Shown in pieces: positions 44,801-53,670 of a stretch of 64,000 nucleotides of DNA. The translations under genes and the position numbers were made by a program. Each line of letters begins with the position of its first letter. Position 1 is the first letter of the stretch. Below the pieces are notes generated by a model, which was given only the letters and a program-made list of their open reading frames with translations, had not been told where the DNA came from and ran no database searches. This DNA is from an uncultured Lentisphaeria bacterium (GTDB taxonomy: Bacteria > Verrucomicrobiota > Lentisphaeria > Victivallales > UBA1829): contig CAJKAR010000004.1 in the NCBI GenBank assembly GCA_905197955.1, positions 1-64,000 of the forward strand. The letters run 5' to 3'.

Positions 44801-45283
44801 CCGAAACAGATCAGATTTTCGGATGTCATGACAGTCGATCCGAAGCAAATCACTCCAGAGGGAGAGTACCTTTCTCTCAAACAGAGACTGGTTTTTAAGA
44901 CAAAAGATGGTCTTCCTCTGAAACTTTCATCTCAGGAATGGAAGAATGCGGTTCTGCGGTTCCAGTTGAAACTGGGAAAGGATAAATTCGGCAAGCAGGA
45001 AACCTCGCAAGATGGATGCAGAATCTATTTATATGGGAAAATCAATGGAAGTTTTGCCAGTACATTTTCCTGGTCGGCGGCAGGAGTGGAACGGCATATT
45101 GGAGCTGCTCTCCGTAATCCGGATACGTTTGATGAATGGAACGAAGTGGAGGTCCCCATTGGAATCTGCATGGATGGACAGACATCGGATGGTAAAAGAG
45201 GAACCCTCTCCGACATAACGAAGCTCTCTTATGATAATGCAAAGCTTCATCTGCTGCGGAATCTGCGGATTGAATATCAGTAA
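41828..45283 (+). CDS. Large secreted GH-A-type glycoside hydrolase
   Basis: This 1151-aa protein has a signal peptide (MKPFMAYLLTCFLFCSIEAA). The first half is a TIM-barrel resembling family 42 beta-galactosidase-type enzymes: acid/base in KLFNEADF (E239), nucleophile probably in LVTSEAYFPGQ (E403), and a GHs-like alpha/beta region with NGGVLITDAESF. The second half (from about residue 770) reads as beta-rich modules, probably carbohydrate-binding. Family cannot be fixed by eye. It is divergent from an AraC regulator and followed after 33 nt by a pseudopilin gene. Confidence 0.8.
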   Translation: MKPFMAYLLTCFLFCSIEAAERHAVPSSTGELIGEDGKPVFLISTTVDWNTREAYHSYKDHFLKDRRWRIPKGFEWLYAEPTSVSILERCGFNAVNFRNFACISHRTLAPEYKGFGKEDPFDEYIKVVKKYGLQKVQDIKERRPFDEFCNLVRSAASLPVYLDFHGAEISSLPRNRHVASKLLNPAKYFASPDIHPGFAIRWRLGTKEGREALKGLYRHEAQMHLSLGIRPFAYKLFNEADFRDHGPLNYRLFMRAMQKKYGTIAKLNQSWHTDYKDFADLLQKNCKAKQIEYAKFMEGQVADFFAEVRTMLRELDPGAVTFGQVHGYAWRAGWNNFNLYKINRQMDLVSFGTGNYSFPGEESIEDETPAGAADAPSSSLENDIARRAFYHALAERKPLVTSEAYFPGQKYRYDGFKKVFWHEMVNGSSLVNMWQWMGYWTPWRQNLMNNYALHHPNCVRPQDWRALQDARREIDGIKDFFMIRANREKAKVAVLFSYPTLRANNSMLDYYAQTVTGLVLRQIPVDAILEEQLNEGRQDRYRVILAFGIKNSYRETGAKLLNFVRNGGVLITDAESFRLDEYDYPLKNSIMTLSSEAGSGKLRTLPSGIKYIDNGTFSKLSDEWSIKQKVGTKPLIVSRTLGKGSIIVTKGQYSTYGVAELLIPYLKSAGIAESVQLCRYANGLAPINIGVQKARQKGMTAWYFVNYDRKPQLIRASSEDFRNTVVVNYLKNESYPVDGNTVVLLLEANTHLVAVSGERTAIEKRFGRKPSVPAGILKERFAEMSSAFKKDRVRPSQPVRLESFANYGFDNQQGWSVESAWKEGKEKDLRGVPFERQIFRKLQFHLIRFDYNNNKTCIALKSKHLPDAPQKVEHIPLRGRFRGVAFLHAVTNAVPGENAAIYRFFYEDGSSVSQPIRVGQEIGSWLIRQNSESLRSRVVWQNFGKGLFLYEWENPYPARMLKSVTLESMNGSSVPIIAGISSIPSIYAKEYPKQIRFSDVMTVDPKQITPEGEYLSLKQRLVFKTKDGLPLKLSSQEWKNAVLRFQLKLGKDKFGKQETSQDGCRIYLYGKINGSFASTFSWSAAGVERHIGAALRNPDTFDEWNEVEVPIGICMDGQTSDGKRGTLSDITKLSYDNAKLHLLRNLRIEYQ

Positions 45284-45316
45284 AACAAAACATATAAAAA
45301 AAAGGAAATAGAGAGT

Positions 45317-46138
45317 ATGCAAAAAAGAATTTTTACATTAATAGAACTCCTGATCGTCGTCGCGATTATTGCCATCCTTGCCGGACTGCTGCTGCCTGCG
45401 CTTTCCTCCGCGAGAAAAAAGGCACAGGCGGTTAGCTGTCTTTCCAATCAGAAACAGACAGGGTTGATGTTCCAGATGTACGCCAATGCTTACGATGATT
45501 TCATGCCGATGGCAAAAGATCATTGGGGAAATGGTAATGCGGTAACCTGGGCGTCTCAAGTATTAAGAGCCTCTTCTTTCCTTCCAGATGGAGAATGGGG
45601 AATTACTCTGACCAGTGCAGATCCCGGGGTTGCCCAGAAACTCTATAATCTTTATCGTCCTCTTCGTTGTCCTTCTGTACCTCTGGTTTCCAGCAATCAG
45701 AGACGCGCTCCAATGCTTCAGGTTTACGGATTCAATGCATTTATGACTGGATTCTGGATTGATTACCGGAAAGATCTTTCCTCTTATCTTTTCCGGAGGC
45801 CCAAGCTTCAGCAGATCGGAACTACGCGGATAAATAACGGCTTGTATGTGTACAAGCGTCCATCCAGAATGATTGTCGTGATTGATTCATATGATTCAAG
45901 CGGAACAAGTTGCGGATATGATCTGGGAACCGGACAACCTGGACAGTTTTTCTGGGGACCTGTGGGAAATCTGGCTCCACACTTGCGGCACAACGGTCGG
46001 GTCAACGCATTGATGCTGGACGGCAGTGCAGGAGCTTTTTCTCAGGCTTCCCTTGGAGAGTGCATCTCTAGCGCTACGACAGCCTGGGATGAATCTGCTT
46101 CCGTAAAACTGCAAATCCCGGTCAAGGGCGTAAATTGA
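45317..46138 (+). CDS. Pseudopilin-like protein (H-x9-DG type)
   Basis: The 273-aa protein begins MQKRIFTLIELLIVVAIIAI, a type IV pilin-like N-terminus with the conserved Glu5 and a hydrophobic helix. The residue before Phe is Ile rather than the usual Gly, so processing by prepilin peptidase is uncertain. After a long polar globular part the C-terminus has HNGRVNALMLDG, the H-x9-DG motif of this PVC-type family. It follows the large GH gene on the same strand and ends at a strong hairpin. A surface or secretion role linked to glycan use is inferred. Confidence 0.87.
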   Translation: MQKRIFTLIELLIVVAIIAILAGLLLPALSSARKKAQAVSCLSNQKQTGLMFQMYANAYDDFMPMAKDHWGNGNAVTWASQVLRASSFLPDGEWGITLTSADPGVAQKLYNLYRPLRCPSVPLVSSNQRRAPMLQVYGFNAFMTGFWIDYRKDLSSYLFRRPKLQQIGTTRINNGLYVYKRPSRMIVVIDSYDSSGTSCGYDLGTGQPGQFFWGPVGNLAPHLRHNGRVNALMLDGSAGAFSQASLGECISSATTAWDESASVKLQIPVKGVN

Positions 46139-46152
46139 ATTCATTTTGGATC

Positions 46153-46196
46153 AGATTTTTGAGAGAAGACTGCAATGCCTTTCTCAAAAATCTTTT
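46153..46196 (+). terminator. Terminator after pseudopilin gene
   Basis: AGATTTTTGAGA (46153-46164) pairs with TCTCAAAAATCT (46182-46193), followed by TTTT. It lies 14 bp after the pseudopilin stop and overlaps the last bases of the convergent gene. Confidence 0.8.
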
Positions 46197-47329
46197 CCTT
46201 GCCGGAATTCATCCTGAAGAATCTTCAGAAGAGCATCTCCGTGCCATTGATCCGGTTCCAGATAACTGCCCTCGGTCCACTCGTTCCAAGCGTTGAAAAA
46301 GAGAATCCGCTCTTCGGGAGGTCTGTCCGTCAGAAGCGCTTTCGTTTTCCGGATTACTTCGCGGAATGCTGCAGGATCAGTCTCCATGACCGGGAAAAAC
46401 GGATAGCCAAGCCCGGCTTCATACACATCAGACGGAATCGTGCGCGGACTCGAGTCCCAGGCAACCGTCACAACCGGATAGTATGGTCCCGGCAGAGTCT
46501 TCAGCGCTTTCCGGCAGATGGCATAATATCCCTCCGCCGCCTCCCGGTAATCAATCCGGGGAAAGACATTCATCCACAGGTCTGTGGTGCAGACATTGTT
46601 ATAGCTGGTGTAGCTGTCCAGTCCGATCTCCGTCACCCATGCTTCCTGGGAACATTCGGATACACGCGGATCGGTATCCAGAACATCAAACCAGATCCCG
46701 CTGATGTGGACTCCGGGAAGTCCTGCCTGTTGCGCTTTCTTCCGGAGTAGAGCCACAGCTCTTCCTGCTGCGGCAACTCCACCCATCTGACGGATAAAAC
46801 GGTTCATTGCATAAATGGAAAAATATGGTTTCCCATTGACTCTCCAGTAGTTCGGCTGGAGAAAATAATGCTCCACAATGTAATCCCATACAAATCCGAC
46901 ACTTTCTGCTGTGGTTGTCCAGTAAAAGTTCACAGGGGAGGGGACTCCGCGACGGGCCGGATGAATATTCCGCCAGTCGTGATTTGCCCACATAAGAGCA
47001 AATTTCAGTCTGTTACGGTTCTCCGCATGAAGAAAACCTTCCTCCAGTGCGCGGGAAAGAAAGGGTCCGTCGTACCAGTACCAGTCAAAGACAAAGGCGT
47101 CGATTCCATGATTCGCCGCTGTATCGATTTTTTTTGCCATGACTTCCGGGCGGCTTTCATCTTCGTATCCCCATGCCGGGATCTTCGGCTGACGGTGTCC
47201 GGCAAAACGCGGACGGGCACATTTCACAACCTCCCATTCCGTCCAGTTCTTCCCATGAACGTTTTCGTTGCGTGGATCCGGGTGAAAGTTCGGAAAATAG
47301 TAGGCTGCACATTGTATTTTCGATTCCAT
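46184..47329 (-). CDS. WbsX / GH99-like protein
   Basis: This 381-aa protein matches the WbsX-type glycosyltransferase or GH99-like family: AAYYFPNFHPDPRNE with NWTEWEVVK near residue 30, FVFDWYWYDG near 95, WANHDWRNI and the C-terminal FFNAWNEWTEGSYLEP. The fold is a TIM barrel; some relatives are endo-mannosidase-like hydrolases, others are annotated as O-antigen transferases. With no signal peptide and near AraC and GH genes, a hydrolytic role is as likely as a synthetic one. AAGGAG lies 9 nt upstream. Confidence 0.88.
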   Translation of the reverse strand: MESKIQCAAYYFPNFHPDPRNENVHGKNWTEWEVVKCARPRFAGHRQPKIPAWGYEDESRPEVMAKKIDTAANHGIDAFVFDWYWYDGPFLSRALEEGFLHAENRNRLKFALMWANHDWRNIHPARRGVPSPVNFYWTTTAESVGFVWDYIVEHYFLQPNYWRVNGKPYFSIYAMNRFIRQMGGVAAAGRAVALLRKKAQQAGLPGVHISGIWFDVLDTDPRVSECSQEAWVTEIGLDSYTSYNNVCTTDLWMNVFPRIDYREAAEGYYAICRKALKTLPGPYYPVVTVAWDSSPRTIPSDVYEAGLGYPFFPVMETDPAAFREVIRKTKALLTDRPPEERILFFNAWNEWTEGSYLEPDQWHGDALLKILQDEFRQGKDF

Positions 47330-47436
47330 TCAGAACAACTCCTTCTGTATTTTTTTCCTTAAATTATACAATAAATGAATGAAATAGAATATAACAAAAT
47401 AGCAAAATCATAGAACGATCCGCTAAAAAATCTTTA

Positions 47437-47469
47437 CTTTTCTGGAAAGACGGATATCTTTTCTGGAAA
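47437..47469 (+). promoter_or_regulatory. AraC-type direct repeats, 21 bp apart
   Basis: CTTTTCTGGAAA occurs exactly twice (47437-47448 and 47458-47469) with a 21-bp period, immediately before and overlapping the ribosome binding site of the AraC gene at 47481. This is the spacing of AraC/XylS half-sites and suggests autorepression and control of the divergent WbsX-like gene. Confidence 0.65.
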
Positions 47470-47480
47470 AGGAGTTCCTC

Positions 47481-48344
47481 ATGAAACACTACGCTTCCAG
47501 AGTCTTTTTTGCCGATGCATCTTTCCCTCTGTTCGTGGGGAATGTGAAACAACAGTCCTACATGGAACCGCATGACCACGACTTTATCGAAATAGCTCTC
47601 GTTTCCCGCGGCAGCGCGATTCATTGTGTTTATGAGAACGGGGTGAGACGGTCCTACGGTCTGGTCCTCGGCGATGTTTATTCCATTCTTCCGGGAGAGG
47701 TGCACGGTTATCTTCATGGACGGGATTTCTCTCTCTATACAATCGCATTCCTGCCGGAAGTTGTGGAAAAGGAGCTGCCGGAGCTCCGGAAACTGCGATC
47801 CTGGAGTGCTCTTCTGACTCCGGCTGAAGGAGGAATCCGGAGAAAGCTTCATCTGTATGGAGGAAAACGCATCGATGCTGAAAATGCTTTGAAGCGGATT
47901 TCCTGTGAAATGACTCTTAAGCGCGAAGGCTGGCGCTTCTACGCGAAACTCGCTCTTCTGGAAACCTTGATCCTGATTTCCCGGTCGGAAACTGCCGAAT
48001 GGAAAGTTTCCGCGAATCCGCGCGACACCGGAGTGTTTTACACTATTTCACAGATGGAGGCAAATCCTGCCGCAGTCTGGCGCCTGGACTCTCTCGCACA
48101 GTCCGCTCGAAAGAGTGTATCCTCCTACACCCGGAAATTCAGGGAGCAGACGGGACTTTCCCCCTTGAATTATCTTACCGGCCTCCGTCTCGACAAAGCC
48201 TCCCGTCTGCTCGAAGAAACCGAGCTCAGTATTGCGGAAATCGCCTTCCGCTGCGGTCTTTGCGATGCAAACTACATGACGAAACTGTTTCGTCTGCGAC
48301 TTGGCGTTACTCCGGACAAATACCGGAAAAAACTCCGGTTCTGA
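47481..48344 (+). CDS. AraC-family transcription regulator
   Basis: The 287-aa protein has an N-terminal AraC-type cupin (EPHDHDFIEIALVSRGSAIH and GDVYSILPGEVHGY) and a C-terminal double HTH (LDSLAQSARKSVSSYTRKFREQTGLSPLNYL, then IAEIAFRCGLCDANYMTKLFRLRLGVTPDKYRK). It is divergent from the WbsX/GH99-like gene, which is its likely target. The ATG has AAGGAG seven nt upstream within the direct repeats. Converges with dnaE. Confidence 0.94.
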   Translation: MKHYASRVFFADASFPLFVGNVKQQSYMEPHDHDFIEIALVSRGSAIHCVYENGVRRSYGLVLGDVYSILPGEVHGYLHGRDFSLYTIAFLPEVVEKELPELRKLRSWSALLTPAEGGIRRKLHLYGGKRIDAENALKRISCEMTLKREGWRFYAKLALLETLILISRSETAEWKVSANPRDTGVFYTISQMEANPAAVWRLDSLAQSARKSVSSYTRKFREQTGLSPLNYLTGLRLDKASRLLEETELSIAEIAFRCGLCDANYMTKLFRLRLGVTPDKYRKKLRF

Positions 48345-48382
48345 TTCTCCGCTCTTCCCCTTTCGAATCCGGAAAGCTACGA

Positions 48383-51300
48383 TCAGGAGGCAGCCGGAGC
48401 ATTTTCCTTCTGCGCATTGTCGCGCTGGAACCGGATCTGCGGCGGCGGAACTTCCATATTGCCTTTGATCTTGAAACGGTTCGGCCCCAGGAGTTCGTCA
48501 ATCTCCTGAATGAGCTGCGGACTCGGCAGAACGTAAAATTCCCGACTGATTTCGATGAATGCCGTCTGTCCGCGTTTCAGACAGACACAGAGAACCACAG
48601 GCACCGATCCCGAATGGCGTTTCAGAAGGGTATGCAATCCTGCAAGAGTCTCTTTGGAACACTCGTCCTCAAAAAGATGCAGGTGCAGTTCGTTTGTCTG
48701 AGTTCCCATGATGTTTTCCAGCGGTTCAATGCTCCGGACACTGATGGATGCCGGCGCCGTATTCTCTTCGCTCTCCTCCCGGCGGATGTGTCCGATGACA
48801 TAGATCGGCTTTTCCGGTTCCAGCAGATCTTTTGCCTCGTCGTAAGCCTTGCCGAAGACCATGCATTCGACACTTCCGTAGAGATCCTCCAGCTGAACAA
48901 TCGCAAACGGTTTGTTGCTCTTTTTACTGATCTTTTTCATGACGGATTTAATCAGGCCGCCGATCTTGATCCCCTCATCCGCAACGCCCCGATCCTGCAA
49001 CGCCAGCGTATTCATCGTCGAATAGGCGTTGAGAAGAACCGAATACTTCTGCGCCGGATGCCCGGAAACATAAAAACCAAGCAGATTTTTCTCATCTTTC
49101 AGCAGTTCCGTGGAATCAATCTCCGGAATATCCGGCATGACAACGGTATTGAAATCCTCCTGTCCCGGCCCGGCGAGAAGATCGAACAGGGATCCCTGTC
49201 CGCTTTCCTTGTCTTTGCGCCGATTGGCCGCACAGCTGACCGCCTCCGGAATCGTAACAAGCAGCTGGGAACGTTTGTATCCGGTAAAGTCGAACGCACC
49301 GCAACGGACCAGCGATTCAATCGCCCGGGAGTTGACCGCATTCCCGACCCGTTCCAGGAATTCCACCATATCCTTGTATGGTCCGTTGCTCTCCCGTTCC
49401 GCGATGATCGCATTGGAAGCTCCTTCGCCGAGGCCTTTGATCGCTCCGAGTCCGAAGATGATGTTTTGGCCGTCCACGGAAAAGTTCGTTTCCGATTTAT
49501 TGACATCCGGCGGACGGATTGCAATTCCCATCTCCTTGCATGCATTGATCAGGAACGTCACCTTTTCCGCGTTTCCAAGTTCGCTTGTGAGAACCGCCGC
49601 CATGAACTCCTGCGGATAGTTTGCCTTGAGATAGGCTGTTCGATAGGAGACCATTCCGTATGCGGCGGAGTGAGATTTGTTGAAGCCGTATCCGGCGAAT
49701 TTGTTGATTTTCGCCCAGATCTGTTCCGCGAGAGGAGCATCAATATCATTGGTTTCCTTGCAGCCCTTGATGAAGTTGAGTTTCTCCTTCTCCATGATGT
49801 CCATCTTTTTCTTTCCGATGGCGCGGCGGACAATATCGGCATGTCCGAGTGTGAATCCCGCGAGTTTCTGCACCACCTCCATAATCTGCTCCTGATAGAG
49901 CATGATGCCGTAGGTCTCCTTAAGAATCGACTCCATTTTCGGGTGGTCGTATTCAATGGGCTGAAGACCTTTCTTGCAGGCGACGAAGGTCGGAATGAAC
50001 TCCATCGGTCCCGGACGGTAGATCGCAAGAAGAGCAATGATATGTTCAATTGTTTCCACAACGAACTGGCGGCAGAGCGCCTGCATTCCTCCGGATTCCA
50101 GCTGGAACACGGCAATGGTATCTCCGCGGTTCAGCAGATCGTAGGTGGGCTGATCGTCCAGCGGGATTTTATCGATGTCGATATCAATTCCCCGGTTCTT
50201 CTTGATATTGGCCAGAGCATCGGAGATCACGGTCAGAGTACGGAGTCCGAGGAAGTCCATTTTCAGCAGTCCGAGCTGTTCGCAGGGATGCGCAATAAAC
50301 TGCACCACCGGTGCTCCGTCAGGACTGCGCTGAAGCGGAACCACATTGTCCAGCGGCATATCACCGATGATGACGCCGCATGCATGAATTCCAGTGGTTC
50401 TGTTCAATCCTTCGACCGGAAGCGCCTCTTCATAGATTCGTTTTGCATCAGGATCTTTCTCGAGCAGCTCCTTGAATTCGGCAATATCGAGGGCTTTTGC
50501 CAGAGTGAGTTTCGGATCGTTCGGCAGAAGTTTTGTCATCCGGTCTCCGACTGCTGGCGGATATCCGAGAACGCGGGCGCAGTCCTTGATTGCATTTTTT
50601 GCCTTGAGCGCTCCATAGGTTGCAATCTGAGCGACGGAATCGCGACCGTATTTCCGGCGGACATATTCGATGACTTCTTCCCGGCGACGTTCGCAGAAGT
50701 CGATATCAAAGTCCGGCGGCGAGACTCGTTCCGGGTTCAAAAAACGCTCGAAAAGCAGTTTATACCGCAGCGGATCGATGTTTGTGATTCCAGTCAGATA
50801 CGCCACCAGACTTCCGGCTCCGGATCCGCGGCCGAGTCCCACCGGAATACCTTTCTTTTTCGCGGCGTTGATGAAGTCCCAGACCACGAGAAAATAGCTC
50901 GGATATTTCGTCTTGATAATAACGCTCAGTTCATAATCCATGCGCTTGCGGATGGTTTCGGCCAGTTCATCCTGTTCCGGTTTGTGGTTGTCCAGTTCGA
51001 ATCCGTAGCAGCGTTTGACGTTGTCGATGCAGAGCTGACGGAGCACATCCGCCTGAGTAGTCGTTTCCGGAACCTGATAGACAGGATAATGGTTTTCCAT
51101 CGTCTTGTCGATGCGGAACTTGAAGTTGCACCGTTCCGCAACGGCGAGCGTATTTGGGATCGCCTCCGGAATTTCGGTGCCGAAGATCGCATACATTTCA
51201 TCATAGGTTTTATAGTAGAATTCCTGATGATCCATCATGGTCATGCGGTTTGCGTCATCGAGCTGACTGCGGGTGGAGATGCAGAGAAGAATATCCTGCG

Positions 51301-52042
51301 CCTTGGCGTGTTCCTTGCGGACATAGTGGATATCGTTGGTGGCGACCAGCGGCAGATCGAACTCCCGCGCGAGACGGACCAGCTGGGCGTTGACGGTCTT
51401 CTGCTCTTCGATTCCGTGGTACTGCACCTCCAGATAGAAGTTCTCCTTGCCGAAAATATCGAGATACTGGGAGAGAACCTTTTTCGATTCCGCGTCCCCT
51501 TTATCGAGAAACGACCTCGGCACCTCTCCCTGAATGCATGCGGAGAGGGCAATGAGTCCTTCGCTGTGAGCGGCAAGAAACTCCTTGTCAGTTCTCGGCT
51601 TGTAATAGAATCCGTGAAGCTGCGCATCGGAAACGATTTTGCAGAGATTGACATATCCAGTCTGATTGGTCGCCAGCAGGATCAGGTGATATCCGCGGAT
51701 GTGGGGAACCGAGGGATCATGCACCTCTTTGCTGGTCGGTGCAACATAGACTTCGCATCCGATGATCGGCTTGATGCCAGCCGCTCCCATTTCCTCGTAG
51801 AATTCGATTGCTCCGCCCATGACTCCATGATCGGTCATTGCGCAGGCGGGTGCGTTGTTTTCCAGACACATCTTCACAAGGTCGCTTTTCCGTCTGCAGA
51901 CCTCCTTGTCCTTGATGCGCGTTGACCAGGAAATCGCGGAGGCTCCGTCGAGAAGGCTGTAATCGGTATGGACGTGCAAATGGACAAACTGTTTCGCGGG
52001 AACGGCGATTTTCGTCGTTTCCGGTGTGATGATTTCCGGCAT
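48383..52042 (-). CDS. dnaE: DNA polymerase III alpha subunit
   Basis: This 1219-aa protein is the replicative polymerase. It starts with a PHP domain (FVHLHVHTDYSLLDGASA), has the polymerase active-site acids in PPDFDIDFCERRREEVIEYV (around residue 455) and GLGRGSGAGSLVAYLTGIT, the YGFNKSHSAAYGMVSYRTAYLKANYPQEFMA block (split motif), and an OB domain near residues 1010-1090. The ATG at 52042 is preferred over one 66 nt upstream because GGAAAA lies before it and family members start here. Confidence 0.97.
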   Translation of the reverse strand: MPEIITPETTKIAVPAKQFVHLHVHTDYSLLDGASAISWSTRIKDKEVCRRKSDLVKMCLENNAPACAMTDHGVMGGAIEFYEEMGAAGIKPIIGCEVYVAPTSKEVHDPSVPHIRGYHLILLATNQTGYVNLCKIVSDAQLHGFYYKPRTDKEFLAAHSEGLIALSACIQGEVPRSFLDKGDAESKKVLSQYLDIFGKENFYLEVQYHGIEEQKTVNAQLVRLAREFDLPLVATNDIHYVRKEHAKAQDILLCISTRSQLDDANRMTMMDHQEFYYKTYDEMYAIFGTEIPEAIPNTLAVAERCNFKFRIDKTMENHYPVYQVPETTTQADVLRQLCIDNVKRCYGFELDNHKPEQDELAETIRKRMDYELSVIIKTKYPSYFLVVWDFINAAKKKGIPVGLGRGSGAGSLVAYLTGITNIDPLRYKLLFERFLNPERVSPPDFDIDFCERRREEVIEYVRRKYGRDSVAQIATYGALKAKNAIKDCARVLGYPPAVGDRMTKLLPNDPKLTLAKALDIAEFKELLEKDPDAKRIYEEALPVEGLNRTTGIHACGVIIGDMPLDNVVPLQRSPDGAPVVQFIAHPCEQLGLLKMDFLGLRTLTVISDALANIKKNRGIDIDIDKIPLDDQPTYDLLNRGDTIAVFQLESGGMQALCRQFVVETIEHIIALLAIYRPGPMEFIPTFVACKKGLQPIEYDHPKMESILKETYGIMLYQEQIMEVVQKLAGFTLGHADIVRRAIGKKKMDIMEKEKLNFIKGCKETNDIDAPLAEQIWAKINKFAGYGFNKSHSAAYGMVSYRTAYLKANYPQEFMAAVLTSELGNAEKVTFLINACKEMGIAIRPPDVNKSETNFSVDGQNIIFGLGAIKGLGEGASNAIIAERESNGPYKDMVEFLERVGNAVNSRAIESLVRCGAFDFTGYKRSQLLVTIPEAVSCAANRRKDKESGQGSLFDLLAGPGQEDFNTVVMPDIPEIDSTELLKDEKNLLGFYVSGHPAQKYSVLLNAYSTMNTLALQDRGVADEGIKIGGLIKSVMKKISKKSNKPFAIVQLEDLYGSVECMVFGKAYDEAKDLLEPEKPIYVIGHIRREESEENTAPASISVRSIEPLENIMGTQTNELHLHLFEDECSKETLAGLHTLLKRHSGSVPVVLCVCLKRGQTAFIEISREFYVLPSPQLIQEIDELLGPNRFKIKGNMEVPPPQIRFQRDNAQKENAPAAS

Positions 52043-52192
52043 ATTTTTTCCTTGTCTGAGTTTCGGGGCCCACGTCCCCGTCAGTGGTGAACGGTTCAAC
52101 GAGCGCATCCGGTTTGCAATCCGCCGGACACATCAGCATACTCTATCATGCATGGTGTATTTTTTCCACTCTCCGGCGTGATTTTTTCAGAG

Positions 52193-52237
52193 GAAAACAA
52201 AACGGCTTCCACGGATTTCTCTCCGCAGAAGCCGTTT
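52193..52237 (-). terminator. Terminator of the hydrogenase operon
   Basis: AAACGGCTTC (52200-52209) pairs with GAAGCCGTTT (52228-52237), with an inner CGGA/TCCG pair. In minus sense it follows the hydrogenase stop by 29 bp and is followed by TGTTTTCC. Confidence 0.85.
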
Positions 52238-52266
52238 ATGTGTGTTAGTCTTCGGTCTTTCCTGCT

Positions 52267-53670
52267 TTACTTGATCAGCGAGCAGGGACCGCCGACGCAA
52301 CCGCCGGTACAGCTCATTACCTCAAGGAAATTGCCGGGCAGTTTTCCCATGGCATAGAGTTTCAGCAGTTTCACGGTCTTTTTGTCGATGCCGTTGATGA
52401 ACTTGTTGTCCAGCTTGAATCCGATTTTGCTGAATTCCGGATTTTTCTCCTGCATTTCGCGCAGAACAGCTTCCGTAACGCCGCAGCTTTTTGCGTAGTT
52501 TCGAGCTGTGGCATTGGCCGGACGTTCAATCTGCCATTTTTCCTGTCCCATGATATCGATATTCATGCCGGCGAGCAATGCTCCCAGTTCTTCGAATGTC
52601 ATGACATAATCGATCTCTTCCGCATCCATGGCCTCCAGACGCTTTGCAATGCAGGGCCCGATGAAGACCGTAATCGCATCCGGATGTTTTTCCCGGACGA
52701 TTCTTCCGGCAAAACGCATCGGGCTCGGCGTGGTGGAGACCTTGTCGAGGAACTCCGGAACATGTTTTTTGACCAGTTCCACGTATGCGGTGCAGCAGGA
52801 GGTTGTCATGATCGGCTGTTTTGCGATCATCTTTTCCGCGAATTCCGCTGCTTCGTGCTCGGTCGTCATTTCCGCGCCGAGAGCGACTTCCATCACATCG
52901 GTGAATCCCGCCTTGTGGATCGCACTGAAGAGCTGTTCCACCGTTCCCGGGAACTGCATCAGCGCGGAGGGCGCCACCATGGCAACAACTTTCTTTCCCT
53001 CCTTGATCGCCTGCAGAATCCGGATCAGCTGGGAACGCTCCATGATTGCGCTGAACGGACATTTGTTGAAGCATTTGCCGCAGAAGGTGCAGCGGTCGAA
53101 ATCGATTTCAGCGACGCCGTCGGCGTTTTTGCGGATTGCTCCAACCGGGCAGGCGTCCTCGCAAGGCACCGTCGTCTTGATGATGGCGTTGAACGGGCAG
53201 ACCTGTTCGCATTTTCCGCACTTAATGCACTTTGTATAATCGATTTTCGAGTGCTGGTTTTCAACCGTGATCGCTCCTTTGGGACAGTTGAATACGCACG
53301 GCCGGGCAAAACATCCCCTGCAGTTTGTCGTAACATTGTAGCGGCTGTCCGGACATCCGGAGCATCCGGCGGAGCAGACCGACAGCGGCGGCTCTTTCAC
53401 TTTCTCTTTTTTTGCCACCGCCTCCTGCAGATAGGATTTCAACGAGCGGTTTTCATCCGTTTCATTTTCCGATGCGAACCCGAGCAAAGCCATCAGACGA
53501 TATTTCAAAACCGCCCGGTCATGGTAAATGCAGCATCTGCTCGACTGGCTGTGTTTCGGCCGGATCGACAAGGGAATCCGGTCAATGGTTTCCTCTAATT
53601 TTCCTGCTGTAAAATCTCTCACAACCCTGATCATCAGTTCGCGACGCATTCTTTCCGCGCCATTGCTCAT
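52267..53670 (-). CDS. [FeFe] hydrogenase, group B-like
   Basis: This 467-aa enzyme should evolve or oxidise H2. An N-terminal cysteine-rich region (residues 99-130) precedes two [4Fe-4S] motifs, CIKCGKCEQVCP (148-159) and CTFCGKCFNKCP (194-205). H-cluster motifs are TSCCTAY (290-296), GPCIAKRLE (338-346) and EVMSCTGGCVGGPC (450-463). The GPC form of motif 2 and GGP in motif 3 fit group B rather than group A. The Pro normally after TSCC is Thr here. It is the last gene of the hydrogenase operon, its ATG overlapping the preceding stop by one base. Confidence 0.9.
   Translation of the reverse strand: MSNGAERMRRELMIRVVRDFTAGKLEETIDRIPLSIRPKHSQSSRCCIYHDRAVLKYRLMALLGFASENETDENRSLKSYLQEAVAKKEKVKEPPLSVCSAGCSGCPDSRYNVTTNCRGCFARPCVFNCPKGAITVENQHSKIDYTKCIKCGKCEQVCPFNAIIKTTVPCEDACPVGAIRKNADGVAEIDFDRCTFCGKCFNKCPFSAIMERSQLIRILQAIKEGKKVVAMVAPSALMQFPGTVEQLFSAIHKAGFTDVMEVALGAEMTTEHEAAEFAEKMIAKQPIMTTSCCTAYVELVKKHVPEFLDKVSTTPSPMRFAGRIVREKHPDAITVFIGPCIAKRLEAMDAEEIDYVMTFEELGALLAGMNIDIMGQEKWQIERPANATARNYAKSCGVTEAVLREMQEKNPEFSKIGFKLDNKFINGIDKKTVKLLKLYAMGKLPGNFLEVMSCTGGCVGGPCSLIK

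Noticed and set aside
47999..51925. 1308-aa plus-strand open frame
   Set aside because: It lies antisense to dnaE over nearly its whole length and has no family resemblance; it is a by-product of dnaE codon use.
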